Assembly: GCA_963804885.1 (NCBI GenBank)
Contig: CAWDSF010000004.1
Coordinates: 62,001-126,000 of the forward strand
DNA: 64,000 nucleotides
Direction: 5' to 3'
From: PALSA-1004 sp963804885
GTDB taxonomy: Bacteria; Pseudomonadota; Gammaproteobacteria; Burkholderiales; SG8-41
Under the pieces are notes generated by a model. It worked only from the letters and a program-made list of their open reading frames with translations. It searched no databases and had not been told where the DNA came from. Of this stretch, positions 26,929-34,525 are shown piece after piece. The translations under genes were made by a program, and so were the position numbers. Position 1 is the first letter of the stretch. Each line of letters begins with the position of its first letter.

Positions 26929-27987
26929 CTATCGGTTTGGCCGTGAGTCGTTGCCTGCCGTCGCTTCGATGGCAATCGGCCCGATAAGTGTCGTGCCTGC
27001 GGCGCCGCCCGGCGGTGCTCCGGTGACGCCACGCCCCCCGGCTTCCACCGGTGTTTCGAACACCGCCCGCAGCTCGTTGGCGACAACGCGCGCCGTCACC
27101 CACTTGTCGAATGGCAGCGAGGCTGAATCGCCCCACCCGTCGTGCAGGATCTTGAAGTGGAGCGTGTCACCCCGGATCTCGAAGTCGTCCAGCGCCGCCA
27201 GCGTGAACGGATTGTCGCAGCGCCCGCACACCATGCCGCGAAGCCCGTTTCCGACGCGGCGGAAGATGAAGTACTGCTTGATGACACCGGTACCGAATCC
27301 GATCCACGCGCCCACCAGATCGTTCGGCGTCAGCGGGTTCTTCCACGGTCCGGGCTGCTGCCATCCGCGGCCGCCACCGGCACCGCCGCCAGGAGCGCCG
27401 CCGCCAGCGGCTGCAGCCGGCGCACCCGCACCACGCGTGCCTGCTGCCGGAGGACCGGCGCCAGGGGTCGGAGCCGCCGGTGGAAGTGCGGCCGGAGGCG
27501 CGCCCACGCCGCGAGCAGGACCACCGCCACGTCCGCCAAGCGGCGCAACCATGGCCAGCGTTCCCGTGGCATCAGGCAGCCACGCCACGGGAACCGGCAG
27601 CGGGTCCGGCCCGCGCGAGTCGCGATAGAGGGTCCGCTGGAACTTGCCGCCCTTCGGCGCGCCGCTCGTGCCGGTCACCACCAGCTTGTCACCTTCGATC
27701 TTCGCGCTCGCCTTGTCCTGATACTCGGTGCGGCCGTCGGCGCGCACGTGCGTCACGACGAAGGTGATGCCGTCGGCGTTGAACGTACCGTCGATGAACG
27801 CCAGCGTGGTGGCGTCGCTGCAGCGAGTGCAGTAGATTCCCCGCACCCGTTCCCCGCGAATGGAGAACTCATAGGTGTGCGGATCGGCGTCCTCGGTCCG
27901 CCATCCTCCGCGATAGCGGTCGGCGTTCTGCGCAGCGGCGGCCTGCGCTCCGGCGAGGAGCATGACGAGGACGAGCAGCATTTTCAT
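26929..27987 (-). CDS. Secreted hypothetical protein with a duplicated CxxC domain
   Basis: A 352-residue exported protein: leader MKMLLVLVMLLAGAQAAAAQ, a first beta domain with GIYCTRCSDATTLAFIDGTF, a 70-residue Gly/Pro/Ala-rich linker, and a second copy with GMVCGRCDNPFTLAALDDFE. Each copy has the order G-x-x-C-x-R-C, then T-L-A, then a strand, so it is an internal duplication. The two CxxC pairs could bind metal or form disulphides. I do not recognise the family. It converges on the cytochrome gene at 25662 and is divergent from 28118. Intact. Confidence 0.65.
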   Translation of the reverse strand: MKMLLVLVMLLAGAQAAAAQNADRYRGGWRTEDADPHTYEFSIRGERVRGIYCTRCSDATTLAFIDGTFNADGITFVVTHVRADGRTEYQDKASAKIEGDKLVVTGTSGAPKGGKFQRTLYRDSRGPDPLPVPVAWLPDATGTLAMVAPLGGRGGGPARGVGAPPAALPPAAPTPGAGPPAAGTRGAGAPAAAAGGGAPGGGAGGGRGWQQPGPWKNPLTPNDLVGAWIGFGTGVIKQYFIFRRVGNGLRGMVCGRCDNPFTLAALDDFEIRGDTLHFKILHDGWGDSASLPFDKWVTARVVANELRAVFETPVEAGGRGVTGAPPGGAAGTTLIGPIAIEATAGNDSRPNR

Positions 27988-28079
27988 TGGGAGTGTTGTA
28001 CTCAGACCGGTTCCGCGGCGTCAATTGCCCCCCTCACTCTCCGACCACACAGCGACAGCACGACCCGCAGTGTTGGGAG

Positions 28080-28085
28080 TAGGAT
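28080..28085 (+). promoter_or_regulatory. Candidate -10 element TAGGAT for the monooxygenase at 28118
   Basis: GGGAGTAGGATCGGG, 32 bases before the start codon; the same word occurs before the cupin gene (minus strand) and before the gene at 58152. Confidence 0.35.
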
Positions 28086-28117
28086 CGGGTCGGTCGCGAC
28101 GTCCTGGAGGTAGACCG

Positions 28118-29503
28118 ATGCGCAGCTTTCTCGTAACTCTCGTCAGCGTGGCGCTGTACGGCGGGATGACGACACCGGCCGCGGCTCAGGACTACTACGG
28201 CGACATTCGTCCCGTGCTCGTCCGTCATTGCTCCACCTGCCATACCTCCGGCGGTATCGGCTGGTCGATGGACGATCCGGAGCAGACGTACGCGCGACGC
28301 CAGGTCATCGCCAACGCGATCGTCACGCGACAGATGCCACCCTGGCTCGCCGAACCCGGCCATCAGAAGTACGTGGACGACCCGTCGCTGGCGCCAGAGG
28401 AGCTGCAGCTGGTGGAACGTTGGCGCGCTGGCGGATTCCTCAAGGGCGAGCCCAAAGATCTCCAGCCGGCCGGCGCCGGCGCAGCCACTCACCTGCATGG
28501 CGGCTTCAAGTCCGACGTGTCGGTCCCCGTGCTTCCCGGCGACACCTACCTGCCGAACCAGACACGATCGGACGACTACCGCTGCTTCGTCGTCGACTGG
28601 CCCGCAGACCGGCCGACATACATCACAGGATTCCGTGCGGTACCCGGCAACCGGCTCGTCGCACATCACCTGGTCGTGTACGCCATCACCCCGGAGATGG
28701 TGAAACGCTTCCGCGAACTGGACGAGGCCGAGGAGGGTCCTGGCTACCAGTGCTTCGGCGGTGCGGTACCGGATCGTCTGGGCCGCGCGGCCGATCGCAG
28801 CGCATACGAGGCGCGCTATCCGAACGGCACGGCGGAGCTCAATGTCGGAAGCTTCTGGCTGGCGCACTGGGCGCCAGGGATGGACGGCCACGAGTTTCCG
28901 AAAGGCACCGGCATCCGCATTCCACAGGGCTCCGGCCTGGTCGTGCAGATGCATTACTACGGCGGCACGGCACCCGGACAGCGTGATGCGGGTACGCGGA
29001 TGGAGTTCGAGGTCGCCGACTCCGTGGAGCGGCCAGCGCTTCACTTCTCGCAAACGCAAACCGCCTGGCTGAACGGCGAGCGCAATCGTTCGATGGTGGT
29101 TCCGCCAGGCGGGACGGCCACCTACCAGGTCGGCAACACCCTCGGCGAGCTGCTGCCTCGCATCGCGCGCATCACCGGCGTCGACCTGTCACGCATCCGC
29201 GCGCTCGAAGTCCATTCGGTGAACCTGCACATGCACGCCATCGGACAGTCAGGCGAAATCCGTCTGCGTGATCGCACCAATCGCACGGATACGCTGCTGT
29301 CCGTCCCGCGCTGGGATCTGCGATGGCAGCGCGACTTCACGCTCGAGCAGCCGAGGATCTTCTCGCGAGACGAGCTGGCTGGCACCGTGCTGAGCGTGCA
29401 GTGCACCTATCGCAATCCGAAGGACCGCCCGGTGTACGGCGGTTACGGATCGGATGAAGAGATGTGCTTCAACTTCTCGTACATCGCTGTCGAGACGAAG
29501 TAG
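28118..29503 (+). CDS. Cytochrome c / copper type II monooxygenase-like protein 2
   Basis: A 461-residue exported fusion. After the leader (SFLVTLVSVALYGG...AAA) a cytochrome c domain shows VRHCSTCHTSGGIGW and MPPWLAEPGH. The copper domains have VAHHLVVY and LVVQMHYYGG (CuH), VNLHMHAIGQSG (CuM) and DEEMCFNFSYI (axial Met). All expected ligands are present, so it is probably catalytically competent. CTGGAGG lies before ATG 28118. It is followed 27 bases later by a SnoaL-like gene, likely the same transcript. Substrate unknown. Confidence 0.83.
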   Translation: MRSFLVTLVSVALYGGMTTPAAAQDYYGDIRPVLVRHCSTCHTSGGIGWSMDDPEQTYARRQVIANAIVTRQMPPWLAEPGHQKYVDDPSLAPEELQLVERWRAGGFLKGEPKDLQPAGAGAATHLHGGFKSDVSVPVLPGDTYLPNQTRSDDYRCFVVDWPADRPTYITGFRAVPGNRLVAHHLVVYAITPEMVKRFRELDEAEEGPGYQCFGGAVPDRLGRAADRSAYEARYPNGTAELNVGSFWLAHWAPGMDGHEFPKGTGIRIPQGSGLVVQMHYYGGTAPGQRDAGTRMEFEVADSVERPALHFSQTQTAWLNGERNRSMVVPPGGTATYQVGNTLGELLPRIARITGVDLSRIRALEVHSVNLHMHAIGQSGEIRLRDRTNRTDTLLSVPRWDLRWQRDFTLEQPRIFSRDELAGTVLSVQCTYRNPKDRPVYGGYGSDEEMCFNFSYIAVETK

Positions 29504-29530
29504 TTCGTCACATCGGAGGCAGGATCGATC

Positions 29531-30124
29531 ATGTCGAATGCGAAGTGGCTGGCGGCGATGGTCGTCGCATGCACCGTGGCGTTCCTGGCAGGACGCGGAC
29601 AATTCGCCGGACTCATCGCACCGGCGCAGGCACAGACGCAGGCGCCCGCGTTGACGGCGCTCGATTACCAGGAGATCACACAGCTGATCAACCGTTACGC
29701 CTACGGCATCGACACGTGTGCGAACAACGGTTACGAGTACGCCGACGTCTTCACCCCGGATGGCGTGTTCATCGACAGGAATTCAGACGCCGGCTTCAAG
29801 GCCGGCGGCCGTGTGCTGGCGTCCGGACGCGAAGCGCTCGCCGCGCTCGTCGGTGGTGGCTCGCGCGGCTGCAGGACGAAGCAGGTGTGGACCGACTGGA
29901 GCCACCTGATGCTGAACCATCAGATCACTCCGACGGCGACAGGCGCCACGGGTCGGGTCTACCTCGTACAGATGGGGATGACAGGACCGGGAACCATAGC
30001 GCGGCACGGCGGCTATGAGGACGTGTACGTGAAAACCCCGGCCGGATGGCGCATCAAGTCGCGAACCCACGTCCGCGACAAGGCCTGGCACGCGCCGACG
30101 CTGCAGACGCCAGACCTGAACTAA
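29531..30124 (+). CDS. Secreted SnoaL-like protein 3
   Basis: A 197-residue exported NTF2-fold protein, paralogous to the gene at 8774: LDYQEITQLINRYAYGIDTC, NNGYEYADVFTPDGVF, GGGSRGCRTKQVW, LMLNHQITPTATGATGRVYL and DVYVKTPAGWRIKSR. The leader runs to AQAQ. A CGGAGG ribosome site lies upstream. Downstream of a copper monooxygenase, it may process that enzyme's product, but this is context only. Intact. Confidence 0.78.
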   Translation: MSNAKWLAAMVVACTVAFLAGRGQFAGLIAPAQAQTQAPALTALDYQEITQLINRYAYGIDTCANNGYEYADVFTPDGVFIDRNSDAGFKAGGRVLASGREALAALVGGGSRGCRTKQVWTDWSHLMLNHQITPTATGATGRVYLVQMGMTGPGTIARHGGYEDVYVKTPAGWRIKSRTHVRDKAWHAPTLQTPDLN

Positions 30125-30307
30125 TTCAGTGCGTCCAATTCAGAAGACAGAATTCAAAAAAAAGCCCTCGGTGCCTCGGCGCCTCGGTGTCGTTGCCATT
30201 GCCTGTGTCTGGCGTCAAACCGAAGCCGCAAGCCCGCTTCAACTTTGGCTGACAAAGAACACCATCAACTCCTTCGTGATCTTCGTGGTTCAAGGCCGTG
30301 TCATGGC
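30125..30307. other. AT-richer intergenic spacer with simple words
   Basis: No gene seen. Contains GGTGCCTCGGCGCCTCGGTG and CTTCGTGATCTTCGTGGTTC, degenerate repeats; similar words (CACAGAGGCACAGAGGCACC) recur in the spacer near 49940. It lies between convergent genes. Confidence 0.5.
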
Positions 30308-31210
30308 TCAGGGTTTTTTTACCTCGTAATTTGGCCACCCAGACGGCGTATTCGCTGGCATGATGTCGATGAACGCTTCCACGGCGTGGATCTGCCCGCC
30401 GTAAATCTTGAAAGCTTCGAACGTCGTCAGCGCATTGCCGGGGCCATAGCTCTTCGTGTCGCCGAAATCGAGACGCAACAGTACGAGGCCGAGCTCCTCG
30501 TCCACGGCAGCGAGCCGATACGTCACGTCCGGATGCGGCATGACGCGCCCCGTGCGGATGTTCTCGCCGCCCGCCCTGGCGCCGGGGCCAGCACTGTTGA
30601 CTCCATTCTCGATGCGATAGGCATCAGGTGCGAACGGAGCGTTGACCGCGTCGAAGTTACCACCCACCTTCAGGCCGGCAGGATAGAACTCGGCAATCCG
30701 AATCAACTCGGCGCGCGACATTTTCTGTGAGGCGTCCGGCACCACGTTCATCGCCGGATGCGCCGTCGTCAGCTTGTCGATGTCGAAGAGCGCGCCCTCT
30801 GCTTTGTTGCGAGTGACCATCGTCTCGATCTCGGTGACCGTCCGGTTCTCGATCTTCAGCCGCAGGGCCAGCATTACCGGGCTGCCGTTCTCCTCGACGA
30901 TGACGTGCGAGGCCGCCATGCCATCGCGGACGTCGAGGAAGTCCTGCCGGTAAGGGCGGAGCTTCGACGCGCCCTTCCACAACCCTTCTCCGAGTGGCAG
31001 GGTCTTCGTGTCCTCGGTGAAGCGAGCGGTGGCTGCGGTGGGAACGGCCGCCGGATTGTGGCTGACCATCGCATTCAGATACTGCGTGATGAATCCGCGA
31101 AGGCATTCGCGGTCGCAGGAGCCGGCGGCGCCGCGCCCGCCTCTGGTCTGTGCCTCCGCAGACGCGGTGACAAGAATCAACAAACACGCCAGAGCAATCG
31201 CGCGGCTCAT
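30308..31210 (-). CDS. Secreted DUF8021-like protein
   Basis: A 300-residue exported protein. After the leader MSRAIALACLLILVTASAEA comes GSCDRECLRGFITQYLNAMV, SHNPAAVPTAATARFTED, LPLGEGLWKGASKLRPYRQD, then SPVMLALRLKIENRTVTEIE. The opening CDRxCL, the LGEGLW motif and LALRLKI.. IxEIE match a family I know as DUF8021 (NTF2-like), best known from fungi and Acidobacteria. A second half (FYPAGLKVGGNFDAVNAPFA, YGPGNALTTFEAFKIYGGQI) completes it. GGAGGA precedes the ATG. Function unknown. Intact. Confidence 0.7.
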   Translation of the reverse strand: MSRAIALACLLILVTASAEAQTRGGRGAAGSCDRECLRGFITQYLNAMVSHNPAAVPTAATARFTEDTKTLPLGEGLWKGASKLRPYRQDFLDVRDGMAASHVIVEENGSPVMLALRLKIENRTVTEIETMVTRNKAEGALFDIDKLTTAHPAMNVVPDASQKMSRAELIRIAEFYPAGLKVGGNFDAVNAPFAPDAYRIENGVNSAGPGARAGGENIRTGRVMPHPDVTYRLAAVDEELGLVLLRLDFGDTKSYGPGNALTTFEAFKIYGGQIHAVEAFIDIMPANTPSGWPNYEVKKP

Positions 31211-31258
31211 GATGTCCTCCGTAACGGCGTTGAGCCGCTTCCGCTTCGACAGTGGTGA

Positions 31259-32389
31259 TTACCGTGCGCGATCGGCGCCGTTGACCTTCTCGAACACGCG
31301 CTCAGGTGCCGGCAGCCCCTTCTCCTTTGCCTCTGCGGCCGCCTTCTCGTACGCACGCTCGGCGCTGAGGGTGTTGCGCATCGCGTTGTTGCCTTCGTGA
31401 CACGCGTACTCGTAGACCTCGTAGTTGTCCTGCTGCGTGATCGTCATCCGCATCGTCCACGGCCTGGTGAACGTCTCCGGGTCCTCGACGCGCACGACGT
31501 AATCGATCATCTCCGGGTCGATGCGGGTGAACCGCTCGGTCAGGTGCAGCTGCGTGCTGTGGCGTGCGCCGCCGATGGCGGTGCGATCCGAGAAGTTGCG
31601 CGACTCGACGACCAGCGTGTCGCCCTCCCAGTAACCCCTGGCGTCGCCCATGAACTGCTGGATGTCGTTGCCGAGCGGCGGACGGTTGCCGAGCAGGATG
31701 ACACGGGTATCGTGCACCATCTCGTAGGTGATGGTGACCGCATCAGGCGACTGCACGATGCGCACGCCGTTGCCGTAGACGGCGGGCGTGATCGACCCGA
31801 CGACACCTCGCGTGATGCAGCGATCGTAGAGCGAGAAATCCTGCACCTTCTCCCAGGGACCGTTGCCAAAGGTGCCGCTCGGCGAGCGACGGGCGCGGGC
31901 CGCCGGAACGGTGGCCGGGACGCGACCATCGGGCGGATCGATCACCATCGAGGTGTATCCGAATTCGCGCGTGCCTTCTTCGTTCCGGAACGTCCCGGTG
32001 CGCGCGTCATCGACGTCGCGTGCGCGTTCGCGCTGCTTGGAACGGGCCGCGAACTCGTCATCCGTCAGGTACTCGCGCGTACCGTACGTGGCCTGCCGCG
32101 ACATCGGCACGCCTTTCATGTCATCGCTGGTCCAGACACCCTGCAGGTCGGGGTGCCCCCACGACGTCCGCGGCGCCTTCCAGTTGGGATTGGAGCGAAT
32201 GGCAGCCCCGGCCTCTGCTGAGCCTTTCGGCGGCAGCTGAGGCGCGGTCGGTGCTGCAGCGGCCGGTGCCGATGCGGTGGGCCGGGCCGCCGGCTGCTGC
32301 GCGGCGGTTGAGACTGAACACGCGAGATACGCACTGACGCCAAGCGCCATGCCCATCGCCACACGCTTCGGGGCCGTCGATAACATCAT
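31259..32389 (-). CDS. Secreted HDTR-family hypothetical protein
   Basis: A 376-residue exported paralogue of the 20028 gene: APRTSWGHPDLQGVWTSDDM, SMVIDPPDGRVPATVPAARA, SLYDRCITRGVVGSITPAVY, RIVQSPDAVTITYEMVHDTR, GYWEGDTLVVESRNFSDRT, LHLTERFTRIDPEMIDYVVR, YEYACHEGNNAMRNTLSAER. The ATG 32389 follows GGAAGGTGG and opens a leader; the in-frame extension upstream lacks one. The family has strongly conserved acidic, Arg and aromatic positions (HDTR, WEGDTLVV), suggesting a binding or catalytic role, but I know of no assigned activity. Intact. Confidence 0.75.
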   Translation of the reverse strand: MMLSTAPKRVAMGMALGVSAYLACSVSTAAQQPAARPTASAPAAAAPTAPQLPPKGSAEAGAAIRSNPNWKAPRTSWGHPDLQGVWTSDDMKGVPMSRQATYGTREYLTDDEFAARSKQRERARDVDDARTGTFRNEEGTREFGYTSMVIDPPDGRVPATVPAARARRSPSGTFGNGPWEKVQDFSLYDRCITRGVVGSITPAVYGNGVRIVQSPDAVTITYEMVHDTRVILLGNRPPLGNDIQQFMGDARGYWEGDTLVVESRNFSDRTAIGGARHSTQLHLTERFTRIDPEMIDYVVRVEDPETFTRPWTMRMTITQQDNYEVYEYACHEGNNAMRNTLSAERAYEKAAAEAKEKGLPAPERVFEKVNGADRAR

Positions 32390-32500
32390 GAGTCCACCTT
32401 CCCGCCTGAGAAAACGTATCAAGACGCCGGGAGGTACCACAACGGTTCGGCCCCTGTATGTACCCTGTCCATAGGGATTTCCCCACCTCTGGCGCGAGTG

Positions 32501-32539
32501 CCATGTCGTGAAAAAACCACTGATTCAAGACCTGACCCC
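32501..32539 (+). repeat. Half copy of the long inverted-repeat element
   Basis: Only the right arm is present: CCATGTCGTGAAAAAACCAC followed by TGATTCAAGACCTGACCCC. No matching left arm is visible within several hundred bases. It lies 15 bases before the start of the next gene. Confidence 0.85.
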
Positions 32540-32554
32540 AAATATGCTGTACGT

Positions 32555-33076
32555 ATGGCCGCACACAGATATCGCAGGAGCGCACGGTCGGCGCTGAGCA
32601 CGGGCGCGCTGGTCGTCCTCACTACCGCGCTGCTCGCGCAGGCGGGACCTCCAGTGCCTGGAGCTACAGGCGTGATCGTGCCGGAGGGAGGCGGCGACGG
32701 GGCCACCGATGCGATCGGCGCAGGCACGCGCCACGTGATCGACGCAGTGAAAGGCGTCGTCGGGGGAAAAGGCGAGAAGGAAAAGCGCAGCGAGGTCGAC
32801 GCGTTCGCCGCGCTCAAGCTCGGGACGAAGGTCGGCCTTCGCTATTCGGAGACGAAGGACACGGAGGGAACGGTCATCGAGCTCGATCGTCAGACTGGCG
32901 TGATTGTCGTTCGCCTCGCGGACAAGACGACGGACAGGCTGCAACTCGAGGAACGCGCCCGGCGCAAGGCGGATGGCAAGACGCCCGCACCGTCGGAAGC
33001 TATCGAGACGGTAGCGGTGTCCTACCCCGATGCGAACGGCGAAAAGCTCTCGCAGAACTACCGGAGAGTTCCGTAG
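32555..33076 (+). CDS. Secreted hypothetical protein
   Basis: A 173-residue exported protein. The leader RSALSTGALVVLTTALLAQA is followed by GATGVIVPEGGGDGATDAIG, a helical lysine-rich segment (VKGVVGGKGEKEKRSEVDAF) and a C-terminal SH3-like strand pattern: LGTKVGLRYSETKDTEGTVI, RQTGVIVVRLADKTTDRLQL. The latter resembles a small beta-barrel that could bind nucleic acid or ligand, but no family is assigned. It starts just after the half repeat; convergent with the next gene (2-base gap). Intact. Confidence 0.6.
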   Translation: MAAHRYRRSARSALSTGALVVLTTALLAQAGPPVPGATGVIVPEGGGDGATDAIGAGTRHVIDAVKGVVGGKGEKEKRSEVDAFAALKLGTKVGLRYSETKDTEGTVIELDRQTGVIVVRLADKTTDRLQLEERARRKADGKTPAPSEAIETVAVSYPDANGEKLSQNYRRVP

Positions 33077-33078
33077 GA

Positions 33079-34423
33079 TCAGCGTCCCTGAGGCGGGACG
33101 GTCTTCGTGATCCGATACAGGCGGCTGGCGGTGCGAATGAAGAGACTGCCACGCGCGATCGCCGGCGTCGCCAGCGTCATCTCGTTCAGCGTGTTCGTGC
33201 GCAGCACTTTGAACTCCGGCCCCGCCTGCATCACGAACGTCTCGCCATCCTCACTCATCGCGAAGATCCTGCCGTTGTAGGCCCACGGAGACGACGTGAA
33301 CCCAGTCGCGCTCGCCGTGACGCGCTGACGGCCATAGATCTCTCGGCCCGTGCGCGCGTCGTGCGCCGTCATGAAACCGCGATCGAGCAGCGTGTAGTAG
33401 ATGTCCCCATGCACGAGCGGCGTGGGGTTGTACGGCGCGCCGGTCGGCAGCGACCAGACGATGAACTCATTCGACGTCTGTCCGGCCGTCAGCGAGATAT
33501 TGCCGGCGGCGCCGGGCTTGATTGCGTAGGCCGGGCGCGCGGCATCCGCGACATAACCAGAGCTGAGAAACAGAAGGCCGTGCCTCGTGAACGGTGTCGG
33601 AATGGTGATCGTCGACATGCCGGTCAGTTCCCACAGCAGCACCCCATCGGTGCTGTAGGAACGGACCCGATCGGATCCTGCCGTGACGATCTCGGTGCGC
33701 CGCTCGTTTTCCCAGACGAAGGGGGTCGACCAGTTCGTCCCCTCGGTCCTGTTGACCCGCCAGATCTCCCGCCCGGTTCGCTTGTCGAACGCGGCAAGGA
33801 ACGACTGGTCGTCGTTGTCGTTGACGATGTAGATGCGATCGCCGTGAAGAGCCGGCGACGAGGCTGCGCCCCAGTTGTTCCGCGTCTTGAACGGTCCCAT
33901 CGTCTTCGACCAGACGGGAGATCCGTTCATGTCGAAAGCGAAGAGGCCGAGATTGCCGAAGTAGACGTAGAGACGCTCGCCGTCTGTGACCGGCGTCTCG
34001 GACGCGTAGCTGTTCTTGAGATGCTTCGGCTAGTACTGGAGGCGCGTCGCTGACGCTGCGCTGCCACCGTACCTTGCCGGTGTCGAAGTCGACGTCGGAA
34101 ACGGTCCACCGGTGCGGTGCCTTCGATGCCGCCCAGTCACCGAGGTAGAAGCCAGGCCTTGGCGCTTCTTGTGGAACGGAGCTGACTACACTGGTGACGA
34201 ACACGTGGCTGCCCGACACCACCGGCGAGCCCCAGCCGAGACCGGGCAGGTCGAGTGCCCATCGGACGTTCTCAGTGGCGCTCCAACTCTCGGGAAGGTC
34301 GGGATGATCGACCCCGACGCCGGCCATGCTGCCACGGAACTGCGGCCAGTCTTCGGCAGTCAGCGGGACGGATGCGAGCACGGCCGCAAGGCCGCACACG
34401 GCAGTGTGATGGGCGTAACGCAT
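33079..34423 (-). CDS. PQQ-like beta-propeller protein (outer membrane assembly/quinoprotein type), one frameshift
   Basis: Secreted propeller of about 448 residues: leader, then AEDWPQFRGSMAGVGVDHPD, VRWALDLPGLGWGSPVVSGS, DVDFDTGKVRWQRSVSDAPP, a frameshift at about 34020, LYVYFGNLGLFAFDMNGSPV, NNWGAASSPALHGDRIYIVN, FLAAFDKRTGREIWRVNRTE, ATPAIARGSLFIRTASRLYR. The WPQFRG opening and repeated W-(K/R)-x motifs are those of PQQ_2-type propellers that are often non-enzymatic. The ATG 34423 opens the leader; no strong ribosome site. Confidence 0.75.
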
Positions 34424-34453
34424 GGCGCTAACTTTACCGCGAGAAGCGCGAGC

Positions 34454-34525
34454 GCCGGGTCTGAAGACCCGGCCTACGTCAGGAGGCATTGCGAACGCCG
34501 GGTCTGAAGACCCGGCCTACGTCAG
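34454..34525. repeat. Two direct copies of a 29-nt hairpin unit
   Basis: The 29-nt unit (first 20 bases GCCGGGTCTGAAGACCCGGC, then CTACGTCAG) occurs at 34454-34482 and 34497-34525. Each forms an 8-bp stem GCCGGGTC/GACCCGGC with a TGAA loop. The second copy overlaps the stop codon of the sulfatase-like gene. Confidence 0.85.
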
